DNA of 64,000 nt, from NCBI RefSeq assembly GCF_002803515.1, contig NZ_PHQX01000001.1:1860001-1924000 (forward strand), given 5' to 3'. The DNA comes from Stenotrophomonas lactitubi (GTDB lineage: Bacteria; Pseudomonadota; Gammaproteobacteria; Xanthomonadales; Xanthomonadaceae). This document shows, piece by piece, positions 43,426 to 52,508 of the stretch; the first letter of the stretch is position 1; each line of letters starts with the position of its first letter. The notes beneath the pieces were generated by a model. It did not search any database. It was not told the origin of the DNA and worked only from the letters and a program-made list of their open reading frames with translations. The translations under genes were made by a program, and so were the position numbers.

Positions 43426-44328
43426 CTACTTCCTGGCCGGGTCCACGCCAACGTACTGGTTCCGTCGCAGATAGACCTCACCCGTCTTCATGTCCAGCAG
43501 CATGTTGAACTGCCGGAGAACACCCGCGCCGATCGTACCGTCGCCGGTGGAGGCGTCATCGTCGATTGAGAAGGATGCAGCAGGCTTGCCGATGGCCAGC
43601 CCCTGGATGCCAGCCGAGGGCACCCGCACATCCACTGCACGGATGACATTGCCCGCGCTGCCCGTAGATCGGGAGGTCCCCACCTTCTGGGTGAATACCT
43701 CCATCAGCCCATGGCGCGAGCTGTAGGCATAACTGAGATCGATGCTGCCGTTGCTTCCCGTATCCAGTGCCAGCCACGGTTTGAAGATGGCGTCGCCGTT
43801 GCCGAGCGTGACTTCGATTGCGGGTGTGTTGTCGATCCAGCGGACGTTGGCGTGGGTATAGCCGGTTACATCCGGCAGGCTACGATGGACGAGCAGCTGC
43901 TGCCGGTCGTAATCGATCTCGACCACCTTCCCTTCAAAGAACTTCCATCCCAGAACCGCATCAAAGGGACGGTTCCTGTAGTCGACCACTACCGCGCCCA
44001 TGCGCGTATGCAGCCCGTCGATCTCAACGTCGTTGCGCGTGCTGTAGTCCATCGTGGTGACGCCGTCTGAACCTGTGTTCTCAGTCCGATCATCGATGAC
44101 CACCGAGGCCTTCGGCACGATGGCGCGCGATATGGCCAATCCGTCCGCGCCGGTGTCCACCAGGAATCGCAAGGGCTCGGACCTGTTGACGCTGCCGCGG
44201 ACGTAGATCCGGTGGTCCTTGTCCTGCTCGAACGGGATAGCCACGGGCGTGGCATTGGCGCCGGCACTCGCGCCTGAAGCGGCTGAAGTGATGGCGGCAG
44301 CCAGCAGAAAATGCAGGATTCCAGGCAC
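43426..44328 (-). CDS. Exported retropepsin-like aspartyl protease, GTG start
   Basis: A 300-residue protein with two aspartyl protease half-motifs, LVDTGADG (about residue 55) and ALDTGSNG (about 165), both followed by hydrophobic-Gly segments (DAVLGWKFF, GTIGAGVLRQF). This internal duplication means one chain could form the complete active site, unlike retroviral dimers. The GTG at 44328 is chosen because GGAAGGGAAG stands 6 bases ahead and a signal peptide (GILHFLLAAAITSAASGASA) follows immediately. Mature protein is probably periplasmic or secreted. Substrate unknown. Confidence 0.8.
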   Translation of the reverse strand: MPGILHFLLAAAITSAASGASAGANATPVAIPFEQDKDHRIYVRGSVNRSEPLRFLVDTGADGLAISRAIVPKASVVIDDRTENTGSDGVTTMDYSTRNDVEIDGLHTRMGAVVVDYRNRPFDAVLGWKFFEGKVVEIDYDRQQLLVHRSLPDVTGYTHANVRWIDNTPAIEVTLGNGDAIFKPWLALDTGSNGSIDLSYAYSSRHGLMEVFTQKVGTSRSTGSAGNVIRAVDVRVPSAGIQGLAIGKPAASFSIDDDASTGDGTIGAGVLRQFNMLLDMKTGEVYLRRNQYVGVDPARK

Positions 44329-44440
44329 GGGCGACTTCCCTTCCGTTTGGCGATAGTGGCGTGGCACCTGATGGATGCTGCCAATGCGGGAAAGGTTTAA
44401 ATCGATGCCGGTGCTGCGGGTGATGCCGACCGATGGGGTG

Positions 44441-44599
44441 TCACTGCGGTGGCGCTGACGGAACCGGCGCATCACGTTTTTCTGGCGGCGTCATGTCGGC
44501 AGAGGCATACTCGCGCGCCTTTACGCGAAACGGGGCAATGCAGCCGGCAAGGCTGATGCAGATGGAGAGGGAAAGTGCGATCAGGGCCAGTGTTTTCAT
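44441..44599 (-). CDS. Small lipoprotein
   Basis: A 52-residue lipoprotein precursor: KTLALIALSLSICISLAGC has a clear lipobox (LAGC), and the mature chain of about 33 residues is charged then Pro-rich (DMTPPEKRDAPVPSAPPQ). The Met at 44599 is chosen because it starts the signal peptide; a Met 13 codons upstream is not needed. No homology recognised. It could be an independent small envelope gene; the next gene on its strand, the protease, starts at 44328. Confidence 0.55.
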   Translation of the reverse strand: MKTLALIALSLSICISLAGCIAPFRVKAREYASADMTPPEKRDAPVPSAPPQ

Positions 44600-44763
44600 C
44601 GAGCTGCCAGGTTGTGCGGGGTATTCTTGGAGCGCCATGGTCAGGTGCTCGTGGCTATAAGTCCATAGCCATCTGCCGCTGTCGGCATACTGCCCCGTGG
44701 TAGGCTGGCCCAGCAGAAACTGCGCACGATCTCCCAGTCACGCCTCCTTCCGGGATGACTTCC

Positions 44764-45168
44764 ATGAAGAACCCACCCGTACCTGCCGCCGAGTCGGATC
44801 GTGGAATGGAGGACCAGTCGCCCAACCTGTTTGCCGCCCTGCGCGATCTGCTGCTTCCCTACAAAACCGATCTTCTCGTCGTGCATGACGAGGACGATCA
44901 CTTCTACGCCAATTGCAGGAACGTAGACGCCAAGGGCAAGGCCCAGTTTTTCGGCGCGGTGAAAGTATCGGGTCGCAGGCATTCATTCCATTTCATGCCC
45001 ATCTACACCTTCCCCGACTTGTTGGCCGGCATCAGCCCGGCCCTGAAGAAGCATATGCAGGGGAAGTCCTGCTTCAACTTCGATGCCTGGGATCCAGCGT
45101 TGCTGCACGAACTGCAGATGCTGATCGAACAGGGTGTCTCCCGCTACCGGGTGGCCGGCAAGCTCTGA
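44764..45168 (+). CDS. Hypothetical cytoplasmic protein
   Basis: A 134-residue soluble protein I do not recognise with confidence. It has a compact alpha/beta pattern: LFAALRDLLLPYK, HDEDDHFYANC, KAQFFGAVKVSGRRHSFHFMPIY, then helical LLAGISPALKKHMQGKSCFNF. The shape (helix, two strands, LKKHMQGKSCFNF) is reminiscent of DUF1801-type proteins, but I would not assert it. Met 44764 is preferred to Met 44755. Monocistronic, with a strong hairpin right after the stop. Confidence 0.65.
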   Translation: MKNPPVPAAESDRGMEDQSPNLFAALRDLLLPYKTDLLVVHDEDDHFYANCRNVDAKGKAQFFGAVKVSGRRHSFHFMPIYTFPDLLAGISPALKKHMQGKSCFNFDAWDPALLHELQMLIEQGVSRYRVAGKL

Positions 45169-45199
45169 GCACACCACGCGGCATCTGCCGCCGGTGTGC
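45169..45199. terminator. Terminator-like hairpin between convergent genes
   Basis: GCACACC-AC-GCGGCA-TC-TGCCGC-C-GGTGTGC folds as a 13-bp, slightly bulged stem. It starts immediately after the stop of the 134-residue gene and lies 25 bp from the stop of the S15-like hydrolase gene on the other strand. Confidence 0.6.
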
Positions 45200-45223
45200 C
45201 CACGGAGCGGACGCGGCATGGAT

Positions 45224-46798
45224 TCAGTGCAACGGCACCTTCAGCACTGATGGCGCGGACGCGGGCGAACTGAAGGTAACCGCCCCGCCCAACTGGCTGA
45301 TGCCTGCGTAACGCAGGTCCACCGTATCGACCAGCAGCGTCAGGCGACTGCCGGCGGGAATGTTCCAGCTGCTTGCTTCCAGCCGAAGATCGAGGGTGGT
45401 CGCCTGGCCCGGTGCAACGCCGCGCAGGGTGTAGGGCTTGTGGCTGATCAGCTGGCCATTGCCCAGCACATCTTCCGCGTACAGATAGGCATACAGCGTG
45501 GTGTTGGCGCGGCTGGGGGTGACGGTCACGCGCACTTCCGGCGCACCGTCCAGACGGCGTTCGTTCCAGTAGATCGGCCCCTGCCAGACGCCTGCAGCGT
45601 TGCGCCCGATGAAAGGCACGTATGCACCCGGCGGAAGGTTGATCATCTGCAGCGAGCCCGACACCATCGCCACGCCGGAATTGGCGGCGGTAGGCAGGCC
45701 ACTGCCGATGCGGTAGTTCCAGCCATTGCTGCGCCCGTTTTCAGCCAGGCCTCCGGTGGGCAGAAGCAGGCCGCCGGGTGCGGTCAACGCGTAGCTGACC
45801 GCGCCACTGTTGGTGGCCTGCCAGTTCGGGTAGCTGCTCCAGCTTCCCTTCTGTGACTTCAGCTGCACCGCCGGTTCGCGGTCGATGCCGTTGGTCACGC
45901 CCTTGAGGTAATGGTCGAACCAGTCGCCCACCGAGTCGTAGACCTCGTTGGGAATGCCCAGTGCGCCCAGGGCCTCGTTGAGGGCGTGGTCGCCGTGGCG
46001 CAGCTGCAGCTGCTTGGGGCCTTTCAGCTGGTTGAAGAAATCCACCAGCTGACCCGGCGGAAACAGGCTGTCGTTGAAGGCGTTGGCCAGGAATACGGCC
46101 GGCTGGTTGGCGTTGATTTCGTTGATGCTCGCAGCGGGGCTGCGGATCGCGGCCACCGGCAACAGCGATTCCACTGCGCCCTGATAGTTGCCGACCACCA
46201 CGTTGCGGTTGATCGTGGCCAGTTCGGACCCGGGGCGGCCGGTGACCAGGCCGGCGGCCACCAGCAGTGCGATTCCCTGTGCACTTGGGGTGTCGTTGGC
46301 GTACAGCGACGCCTGCAGGTCGGCCCATCCGCTGAGGGCGGCCACTGCCTTGATGCGGGGATCGCGTGCGGCCGCCAGCAGGCTGGTGCCGGCGCCGTAG
46401 GAGATGCCCGAGACGCCGATCCGCGCCGGGTCGGCCTGGGTGTTCTCCAGCGCCCAGTCGATCAATGCGCTGACATCCTCGACCGTGGCTGGCCCGGCGA
46501 TGTCGATGGCCCCGCCGGACTCCCAGAAGCCGCGCGAGCTGTAGCTGATGACCACGTAGCCGCGTTTGGCCAGCGACTGTGCGACCCCTACGTACTCCAC
46601 GCTGGGAACGGCCCAGCTGCTGGGCATCACCAGCAGCGGGTACTTGCCGCTACCCGCGTCCTGGGGCTCGATGACAAAGACCCCAAGGGGTGTGCCGTCC
46701 CAGCTGGGAACGGTGCGGTGGGTGGTCTTGACCGTGGCGGCCCAGGCGGTGGGCGCCAGTCCGGTCAGCAGGATCAACAGCAGCAATACCTTGCGCAT
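45224..46798 (-). CDS. Secreted CocE/NonD (S15-like) alpha/beta hydrolase
   Basis: A 524-residue exported hydrolase. Signal peptide RKVLLLLILLTGLAPTAWA starts at the ATG 46798. The N-terminal alpha/beta fold carries SSRGFWESGG and the nucleophile Ser in GVSGISYGAGTSLL; the Asp/His region is NAFNDSLFPP and HGDHALNEALGA. The C-terminal ~200 residues form the jelly-roll domain of X-Pro dipeptidyl-peptidases and cocaine-esterase relatives (SRLTLLVDTVDLRYAG). It is the last of a run of minus-strand genes with the dehydrogenase, 125 bp after the OprB porin; co-regulation is possible. Confidence 0.85.
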   Translation of the reverse strand: MRKVLLLLILLTGLAPTAWAATVKTTHRTVPSWDGTPLGVFVIEPQDAGSGKYPLLVMPSSWAVPSVEYVGVAQSLAKRGYVVISYSSRGFWESGGAIDIAGPATVEDVSALIDWALENTQADPARIGVSGISYGAGTSLLAAARDPRIKAVAALSGWADLQASLYANDTPSAQGIALLVAAGLVTGRPGSELATINRNVVVGNYQGAVESLLPVAAIRSPAASINEINANQPAVFLANAFNDSLFPPGQLVDFFNQLKGPKQLQLRHGDHALNEALGALGIPNEVYDSVGDWFDHYLKGVTNGIDREPAVQLKSQKGSWSSYPNWQATNSGAVSYALTAPGGLLLPTGGLAENGRSNGWNYRIGSGLPTAANSGVAMVSGSLQMINLPPGAYVPFIGRNAAGVWQGPIYWNERRLDGAPEVRVTVTPSRANTTLYAYLYAEDVLGNGQLISHKPYTLRGVAPGQATTLDLRLEASSWNIPAGSRLTLLVDTVDLRYAGISQLGGAVTFSSPASAPSVLKVPLH

Positions 46799-46923
46799 CG
46801 TCGTCTCTCCCCGTTGTTGGTGGTGCAACGGGTTGGACCGTACCAGTGCGAATGGTGGCTGACACCTTGCGCCGCAACATGCGGTGGCGGCCCTGCCACC
46901 CCACGCCACGGGCCTGAATGCGC

Positions 46924-48195
46924 CTACAGCGTCGCCTGCGCCTGCAGGGTGAACACCCAGCTGTCGGGTCGGCTGGCATAGGCGCCGGGACGTGCCACGT
47001 ACTGAACCGCCGGCCGCAGCACCAGCCACGGGGCGACCTGCACGCCGTAGTTCAACTCGACGAACTGCTCGTTGCTCTGCACATCCTTTCCGGTCAGCTG
47101 CTGATGGCGAGCGAGCCGGTCGGAGATGTCCAGCCGATTCCAGGCCAGGCTGAGCACATCATCCTCGCGCGACGCGATCACGCCGCGCCAGCTCACGCCC
47201 GCTTCCCACGAGTAGCGCATCAGCCCTGTCTTTGCATCGGCACGGGTGGCCACGCCGAACACCGAGATGCCGCGCACCGTATCGCCCTCGGGCTTCCACA
47301 CGCGCTGCGCGGCCTGCACGTATGAACCGCTGCGATGCGAGGCGCGAGGTGCGGCCGGATTACCGATGTCATCGGCGTTGGAGGTGTCCAGGTAGTAGCC
47401 GACCTTGTAGGTGCCGCCATAGTCCTCGCCGGACTTGCCGTGGCTGTAGCCCACTTCCACGGGCAGGAACAGACCGGTCTTTCCCCTCGTCGAAACACGA
47501 AAGCCACTGTTGGCCTGCTTGCGCGTCGGGTTGACGTCGTAGATGCTGGTCTGTGCGTACCAGCCCGACGGATCGTTCCACTTCACCCGCAGGCCCCACT
47601 GGCCCGTCGGGTTGTCCAGCCACCCGGAGCTGTAGATCGGGCCCAGCGGATGCCCGCATTGACCGTTGTTGTTGAAGTTGCAGGTGTAGGGCAAGCCACC
47701 GAAGTCGTTGCCCATCGAGTAGAAGCCCCCTTTCAGGCTCAGCCGCTTGTCCAGCAGCAGCCGCTCGTAGGAGAGCTCGTTGAAACGCAGGTTCTGGCCC
47801 TGGCCATAGAAGGCCTGGTTCTGGATATAGGAACCGGTGGACCGCTCGTTGATGGCGTTGCCGAAGCGGTCGGAGAACACCACGCGCAGCGTACCGTCGA
47901 AGCCGAGTGCTTTGCCGGTATCGATCGTCGCGCCCAGATCGATGTGTTCGGCGGTGGACCAACCACTGCCCTTGTAACCGTCGCTGTTGACGCCGCTGCC
48001 GATCACGATGCGTGCGCTGGGGGTTACACCACGGTCCTGCAGCCAGAGGCGCACGGCCCAATCCGCACTCAGCGGCGTCTGCACGATGCTGTCGACCGGT
48101 TTGGGCTTGGCGGTGGCACTCGCTTCGGCGGCCGACACCGGGCCATTGGCCACGAGCAGGAGCAGGCCGAGGCCGTTCAAGGAGAGCAGCTTCAT
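46924..48195 (-). CDS. OprB-family carbohydrate-selective porin
   Basis: A 423-residue outer-membrane protein. Signal peptide (KLLSLNGLGLLLLVANGPVSA) then a 16-strand porin barrel with family features GLPYTCNFNNNGQCGHPLGP, WLDNPTGQWGLRVKW and a C-terminal FTLQAQATL that lacks the usual terminal aromatic. OprB members take up glucose and other sugars. Its ATG overlaps the cytochrome c stop (ATGA). Porin plus periplasmic dehydrogenase in one transcript points to uptake of the sugar or polyol that the dehydrogenase oxidises. Confidence 0.87.
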   Translation of the reverse strand: MKLLSLNGLGLLLLVANGPVSAAEASATAKPKPVDSIVQTPLSADWAVRLWLQDRGVTPSARIVIGSGVNSDGYKGSGWSTAEHIDLGATIDTGKALGFDGTLRVVFSDRFGNAINERSTGSYIQNQAFYGQGQNLRFNELSYERLLLDKRLSLKGGFYSMGNDFGGLPYTCNFNNNGQCGHPLGPIYSSGWLDNPTGQWGLRVKWNDPSGWYAQTSIYDVNPTRKQANSGFRVSTRGKTGLFLPVEVGYSHGKSGEDYGGTYKVGYYLDTSNADDIGNPAAPRASHRSGSYVQAAQRVWKPEGDTVRGISVFGVATRADAKTGLMRYSWEAGVSWRGVIASREDDVLSLAWNRLDISDRLARHQQLTGKDVQSNEQFVELNYGVQVAPWLVLRPAVQYVARPGAYASRPDSWVFTLQAQATL

Positions 48196-49589
48196 GCTGC
48201 GGCCCTCCTGTCCTTGCGCTTCTTCCAGGCGCGCCGCACCAGCAGCACGACGCCGACCAGCGCCAGCACGGCAACGATGAGCATCGGCAGCCACAGCCGT
48301 GCGATCTTCGCCAGCAATGGCTTCTCGCCGCCGGCGCGGGTCAGCGCCACCTGAGCCTCGGTGACCTGGTCGCCCGGCCCGAACTGTGTACGCACGTAGG
48401 TCGCCACCGCTGCGATATCGGCGTCACTCAGGTCCTGCACGAATGAGCCTTTCGAGAAATGCGGCATCAACGCGTGTTCGCCATGCACATCGCGGTCGAT
48501 GCCGCCGATGATGGTGGCGATGAGGTTCTGCGGGCGGGTCATGCCGACGGTGGTGTTGTGCACCAGGGAGGGGTAGTACCCGTCCCTGCTGCCCTCGCCC
48601 CGCGATCCATGGCAGCTTGCGCACAGTCCCGAATACAGTACTCCGCCCGATGCCAATGCCGCACCTGTGCCGCGTACCGGTTGCTCGCCCGGCGTAGCGG
48701 CGGCATCGCCCCAGGCAAAGGCGGCCCGCGTGGCGTCAGGATCGGCCACCGCCGGTACCGTGCGCAGGTAGGCAACGATCGCGGCGATATCCTCGTCCTG
48801 CAGCTTGGACAGGCTGTTGCTCACTGCTTCGGCCATGCCGCCACCGGCCTGCGCCTTGCCGGCGACACGGCCGGTCTTCAGGTACTGGGCCAGTTCTGCA
48901 TCGCTCCAGCCACCGATACCGCTGGTGGGATGGGAGGTGATGTTGGGCGCGTACCAGTCCCCCAGCGATCCGCCGGCGAAGGCCTTGCCGCTCACTTCCT
49001 GCATCATCAGCCCGCGCGGGCTGTGGCAGCTGGAGCAATGCGCCAGGCCTTCCACCAGATAGGCGCCGCGATTCCATTGCGCACTCTTGCCTGCATCGTG
49101 CTTGAACGTTTCCTTGTCCAGGAACAGCAGGTTCCACACCGCCATGGACTGGCGGATGCTGAAGGGGAACGGCAGTTCGGTCGCGTGCGCTTCCTCATCG
49201 ACCGGCGCCACCTCCGTCATGAAGTAGCTATACAGCGCGTGGATGTCCTCGTCGGTCAGCTTGGCATACGAGGTATAGGGCATCGCCGGATACAGATGGG
49301 CGCCATCCTTGCGCACGCCTTCACGTACCGCCTTGGCGAAGTCATCTTCGCTGTAGAGGCCGATGCCATGGCTCTTGGAGGGGGTGATGTTGCTGGCCCA
49401 GATCTCACCCAGCGGGGACGCAATCGCGTAGCCGCCGGCGTAGGGTTTGCCCTGTTTCGGGCTGGTGTGGCACGCCACGCAGTCTGCGGCGACCGAGAGG
49501 TAGCGCCCACGTTCGGCGACCTCGTCTGCGCGCGCGGATTGGCTGGCTGCAGCCAGCAGCATCAGCAGAGCCGACGCGAAGGTCTTCAT
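48192..49589 (-). CDS. Triheme cytochrome c subunit of a membrane FAD dehydrogenase
   Basis: A 465-residue periplasmic, membrane-anchored cytochrome. Signal peptide about 1-20, three heme sites CVACH (C37-C40-H41), CSSCH and CASCH, and a C-terminal TM helix (LWLPMLIVAVLALVGVVLLV) with a basic cytoplasmic end. This matches the cytochrome subunit of gluconate, sorbitol, fructose and alcohol dehydrogenases, passing electrons to ubiquinone or the oxidase. Its start overlaps the GMC subunit stop and its stop overlaps the porin start, both ATGA. The Met at 49589 gives a proper signal peptide. Confidence 0.92.
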   Translation of the reverse strand: MKTFASALLMLLAAASQSARADEVAERGRYLSVAADCVACHTSPKQGKPYAGGYAIASPLGEIWASNITPSKSHGIGLYSEDDFAKAVREGVRKDGAHLYPAMPYTSYAKLTDEDIHALYSYFMTEVAPVDEEAHATELPFPFSIRQSMAVWNLLFLDKETFKHDAGKSAQWNRGAYLVEGLAHCSSCHSPRGLMMQEVSGKAFAGGSLGDWYAPNITSHPTSGIGGWSDAELAQYLKTGRVAGKAQAGGGMAEAVSNSLSKLQDEDIAAIVAYLRTVPAVADPDATRAAFAWGDAAATPGEQPVRGTGAALASGGVLYSGLCASCHGSRGEGSRDGYYPSLVHNTTVGMTRPQNLIATIIGGIDRDVHGEHALMPHFSKGSFVQDLSDADIAAVATYVRTQFGPGDQVTEAQVALTRAGGEKPLLAKIARLWLPMLIVAVLALVGVVLLVRRAWKKRKDRRAAA

Positions 49590-51226
49590 GCCGCACGCTC
49601 GATGGCATCTGCAGCCCGCAATGCCAGCGCGGCCATGGTCAAGGTGCTGTTGACCACGCTGGCCGATACCATCGGACCACCGCCTGGCAGCCACAGGTTC
49701 GGGTGGTCGTGCGCTCGGCAATTGCCATCGACCACCGAATCGCGCGGGTCAGCGCCCATGATGGTCGAGCCCATGATGTGGTTGTTGGCGTTGAGCGCCG
49801 TGGTGATGACGAATTCCTCGGCGTTGAACAGCGAGCCGATATGCCGCAGCTGTTTGCAGGACTCGTCATAGCCCTTGCGGGCGTAGTCGCCCAGCGAGTA
49901 GTGGATGTCCGGGCAAGCCAGGCCATGGCCATCGACCCGTGTCTTCGACAGCGTCAGCCGATTGCTCGGGTCCGGCAAGGGTTCCAGGCTGATCGAAAGA
50001 TCGACGCCGAAGATCGCGCGACGGCGGATTTCTGCATCCAGCGCGTCGCCAACCAAGCCTTTCTTCAGCGCCTGGTCGGTGGCGATCGCCACGCGGCTGA
50101 TGTTGTTGAGGATGATCTTGGTGGCCGAGTACTGCGAGCGGAAGGCACCGTCGCGCGGACCGACCATGCAGCTGGACTGCGCCGGTCCGCGTCCCAGCCA
50201 GATCGGGCGATCGGCGATGAACGAGCAGTGGAACCCGGAGTGATCGAGCATGTTGCGCCCGACCTGGTCGGAACTGTTGGCGATGCCGTTGGGGTTCTGC
50301 TCGTTGGCGGCAAGCAGCAGCAGTCGCGGCGTCTCCAGCGCGTTGCATGCAATCACGAAGCTGCGCCCGGTGGCCTTGTGGCTGACCTTGTTGTTGTCAT
50401 ACCAGTGAATGGCCGTCACCCGGTTCTGCGCATCGGTGTCGATCCTGTAGGCCACTGCTTCGGCCAGCACCTGCGCACCCAGTTTCTCGGCCGCTTCGAT
50501 GGTATGGATGCCGTTGTACATCGCGCCGATCGGGCAGATCGGCTGGCAGTTGTTGTTGCCGCAGCAGGCCGGCCGATCATTCCACGGCGTGACCATGCGA
50601 CCCTGCGGAATGGGCACCAGGTTGTAGCCGTGCGGATTGACCACCTCGGCGAACACCTTGTCGCCGTTCCCCCAGGGAATCATGTCGGCCAGGTACGGCT
50701 TGGATCGCTCGGAGGGGCTCTGCTTGCCCGGGTCGTTCGGCCCGGAGACACCCATGGCCTCTTCCGCGCGGCAGTAGTACGGCTCGATGTCGTCGTAGCT
50801 GATCGGCCAGTCGCGCCCTACCCCATAGGTGGACTGCATCTTGAAGTCCACCGGCAGGTGGCGCCAGCAGGAGGCGGCCCAGTGCCAGGTGGTGCCACCC
50901 ACCGCCTTGATGAAGCCCTGGTGGAAGCTGCTGGCGTCCGGGCCGGTCAGGCCCACGTAGTCGTTGGCCGGGAAATACAGCGGCGCGGTGGCCAGCGGCG
51001 ACTGCGGATATGGGCCCTGGAAGTCGCTGCCGATGCGTCGCTCGAAGCTGACGTTGCGCCAGTTTTCAACCACGTCGGAGCGATGCAGGCGCGGGCCGGC
51101 TTCAAGGACCAGAACCGATTTTCCGGCACGAACCAACTGATGGGCGATCAATGCGCCGACGACGCCCGAACCGACGATCACAACATCGGCATCGGCGTCG
51201 CCATCACGGAAAACCGGAGCTTTCAT
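49586..51226 (-). CDS. GMC-family FAD dehydrogenase large subunit with Fe-S cysteine cluster
   Basis: A 546-residue flavoprotein of the gluconate 2-dehydrogenase/FAD-glucose dehydrogenase group. FAD-binding VIVGSGVVGALIAHQL is at the N-terminus. Cysteines C221, C222, C227 and C231 (CCGNNNCQPICPIG) correspond to the iron-sulfur cluster region of Burkholderia-type FAD-glucose dehydrogenase. The C-terminal GMC segment LWLPGGGPMVSASVVNSTL holds the catalytic His/Asn area. It has no signal peptide and is probably exported with the Tat-targeted small subunit. Substrate could be a sugar, sugar acid or polyol. Confidence 0.9.
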   Translation of the reverse strand: MKAPVFRDGDADADVVIVGSGVVGALIAHQLVRAGKSVLVLEAGPRLHRSDVVENWRNVSFERRIGSDFQGPYPQSPLATAPLYFPANDYVGLTGPDASSFHQGFIKAVGGTTWHWAASCWRHLPVDFKMQSTYGVGRDWPISYDDIEPYYCRAEEAMGVSGPNDPGKQSPSERSKPYLADMIPWGNGDKVFAEVVNPHGYNLVPIPQGRMVTPWNDRPACCGNNNCQPICPIGAMYNGIHTIEAAEKLGAQVLAEAVAYRIDTDAQNRVTAIHWYDNNKVSHKATGRSFVIACNALETPRLLLLAANEQNPNGIANSSDQVGRNMLDHSGFHCSFIADRPIWLGRGPAQSSCMVGPRDGAFRSQYSATKIILNNISRVAIATDQALKKGLVGDALDAEIRRRAIFGVDLSISLEPLPDPSNRLTLSKTRVDGHGLACPDIHYSLGDYARKGYDESCKQLRHIGSLFNAEEFVITTALNANNHIMGSTIMGADPRDSVVDGNCRAHDHPNLWLPGGGPMVSASVVNSTLTMAALALRAADAIERAA

Positions 51227-51272
51227 GAGGGGGAATCCAGATCAATTACGGGAAAGAGATGAAAGCGCTGGC

Positions 51273-51806
51273 TCAGCCGTGCGCTCGTACCGTCGGCGGC
51301 GGCGCAGCCGTCCACCACGCAGGGCCACCTTGTGCGTAGGTCGGCGGGAACAGACCATCGTCCACCGGGCGCTGCATCAGCGCGTCGCGATAGGAGACGG
51401 TGATCGCCTGCGGGCCCTTGCCGACGCTGCCGGTGTACCAGGCAGTGATGATGGCCAGCGCTGTGGGACGTGCATCGCCAGCCGCAGCCAGCAGTGCTTC
51501 GGGGCCTTGTGCCTGTTGCGCCTTGGCCGCGAGTGCCGGGAACCGGGCGTGCATCTCAGGATGCAGCTTGGCGAATGCGGCTTCGATGCGGCCGGCGGTC
51601 GCCGGATCGAGATCGGTCTTGCCCGTCAGCGCCTGAGACAACTGTAGAAAGCGCCCGTCCGCCGGCTTTGCTGGGGCGGCATTGGCAGCGGTTGCTGGCA
51701 CCTTGCCGTTGCAGGCCACCAGCAACGAAGCCGAGCCGACGGCCAGCAGGAAGGTTCTGCGCGTCAGGCCTTGCCCACTCCCTTCCAATCCCTCGGGAAC
51801 ACTCAT
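51273..51806 (-). CDS. Tat-exported small subunit of the FAD dehydrogenase
   Basis: A 177-residue protein with a twin-arginine signal (LTRRTFLLAVGSASLLVAC). The mature part matches the small (gamma/subunit 3) chaperone-like subunit of membrane sugar dehydrogenases: AFAKLHPEMHARFPALA, then ITAWYTGSVGKGP and the C-terminal PPTYAQGGPAWW. It is first in the operon, 46 bp before the GMC gene, and should carry the folded FAD subunit through the Tat pore. The LVAC also resembles a lipobox, so the subunit may be lipid-anchored. Confidence 0.85.
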   Translation of the reverse strand: MSVPEGLEGSGQGLTRRTFLLAVGSASLLVACNGKVPATAANAAPAKPADGRFLQLSQALTGKTDLDPATAGRIEAAFAKLHPEMHARFPALAAKAQQAQGPEALLAAAGDARPTALAIITAWYTGSVGKGPQAITVSYRDALMQRPVDDGLFPPTYAQGGPAWWTAAPPPTVRAHG

Positions 51807-52054
51807 GATGTGGACTCCTGATGCGTCACTTCTTCGGCTGCCCCGGACCGCGACGCGGGGGGCACCTACAGGTGAAACTGTAACGCACCTGCTCGTCGTC
51901 GCGGGGTGAGTGGGAGGGGCGATACAAGGGCCACGTGCGCTCCCTTTCAGCGCCAGAGGCGGTGGATTTTCGTTGGTGGCAACGCGATCCCGTCACGCCC
52001 GGAGAACGCGCTCAGCGCTAGAAACAAGGGGGTTTTCCACTCTGGAGTCTGGCC

Positions 52055-52294
52055 ATGCGGGTACTACTGTTCTGTGCCGTGGCGGTGATGGCATTGTCGG
52101 CCTGCGACCAGGCCGAACGGACCGATCAGGCACAGCATGCCGATGCGGTTCGGCAAACCGCACCAACGGGCAGCGAGCCGGCGCGCAACGTGCCTGGCGG
52201 CGGCAGCGGGACCGCAGCCTCCGAGGACCAGGCATCGGGAACGGACGCCAACGACGGAAAGGATGCCCCGCCACAGCCTCCTGCAAAGCGTTGA
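52055..52294 (+). CDS. Small disordered lipoprotein
   Basis: A 79-residue lipoprotein precursor. Signal peptide RVLLFCAVAVMALSAC ends in a lipobox (LSAC, Cys 17). The remainder is low-complexity and rich in Ala, Gly, Asp, Gln and Pro, with no predicted fold. No family recognised. It stands alone in a gene-poor stretch; GGAG sits about 8-11 bases before the ATG. Confidence 0.5.
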   Translation: MRVLLFCAVAVMALSACDQAERTDQAQHADAVRQTAPTGSEPARNVPGGGSGTAASEDQASGTDANDGKDAPPQPPAKR

Positions 52295-52371
52295 GCTCCA
52301 AAAGGACGACCCTCAGCTTGCCGTAAGGGTGCTCGATCCCATGCTGGCGCCATGGGGCGTTCAAAGGAAAA

Positions 52372-52401
52372 GCCGCCGCGACAGAACACCGTCGCGGCGG
52401 C
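52372..52401 (-). terminator. Intrinsic terminator reading on the minus strand
   Basis: An 11-bp perfect GC stem (GCCGCCGCGAC and its complement) with an 8-nt loop. On the minus strand it is followed by TTTTCCTTT (complement of 52363-52371), the classic intrinsic terminator form; the plus-strand side has no T-run. The nearest minus-strand gene upstream ends at 52869, nearly 470 bp away and beyond a plus-strand gene. Confidence 0.6.
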
Positions 52402-52508
52402 CTGGATCAGGCGTTTTCAACGAGATGTGAAACTCGACCTGACGTGGATTCACGCCGACAGCGCTTGAGCAGTGGCATGTTTGCACCGCTACCAGAGAGG
52501 TCTGCTCC

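Noticed and set aside
44641..44982. 113-codon minus-strand frame opposite the 134-residue gene
   Set aside because: The plus-strand frame has a better start and a hairpin right after its stop, and its protein has a balanced composition. The minus frame is low-complexity.
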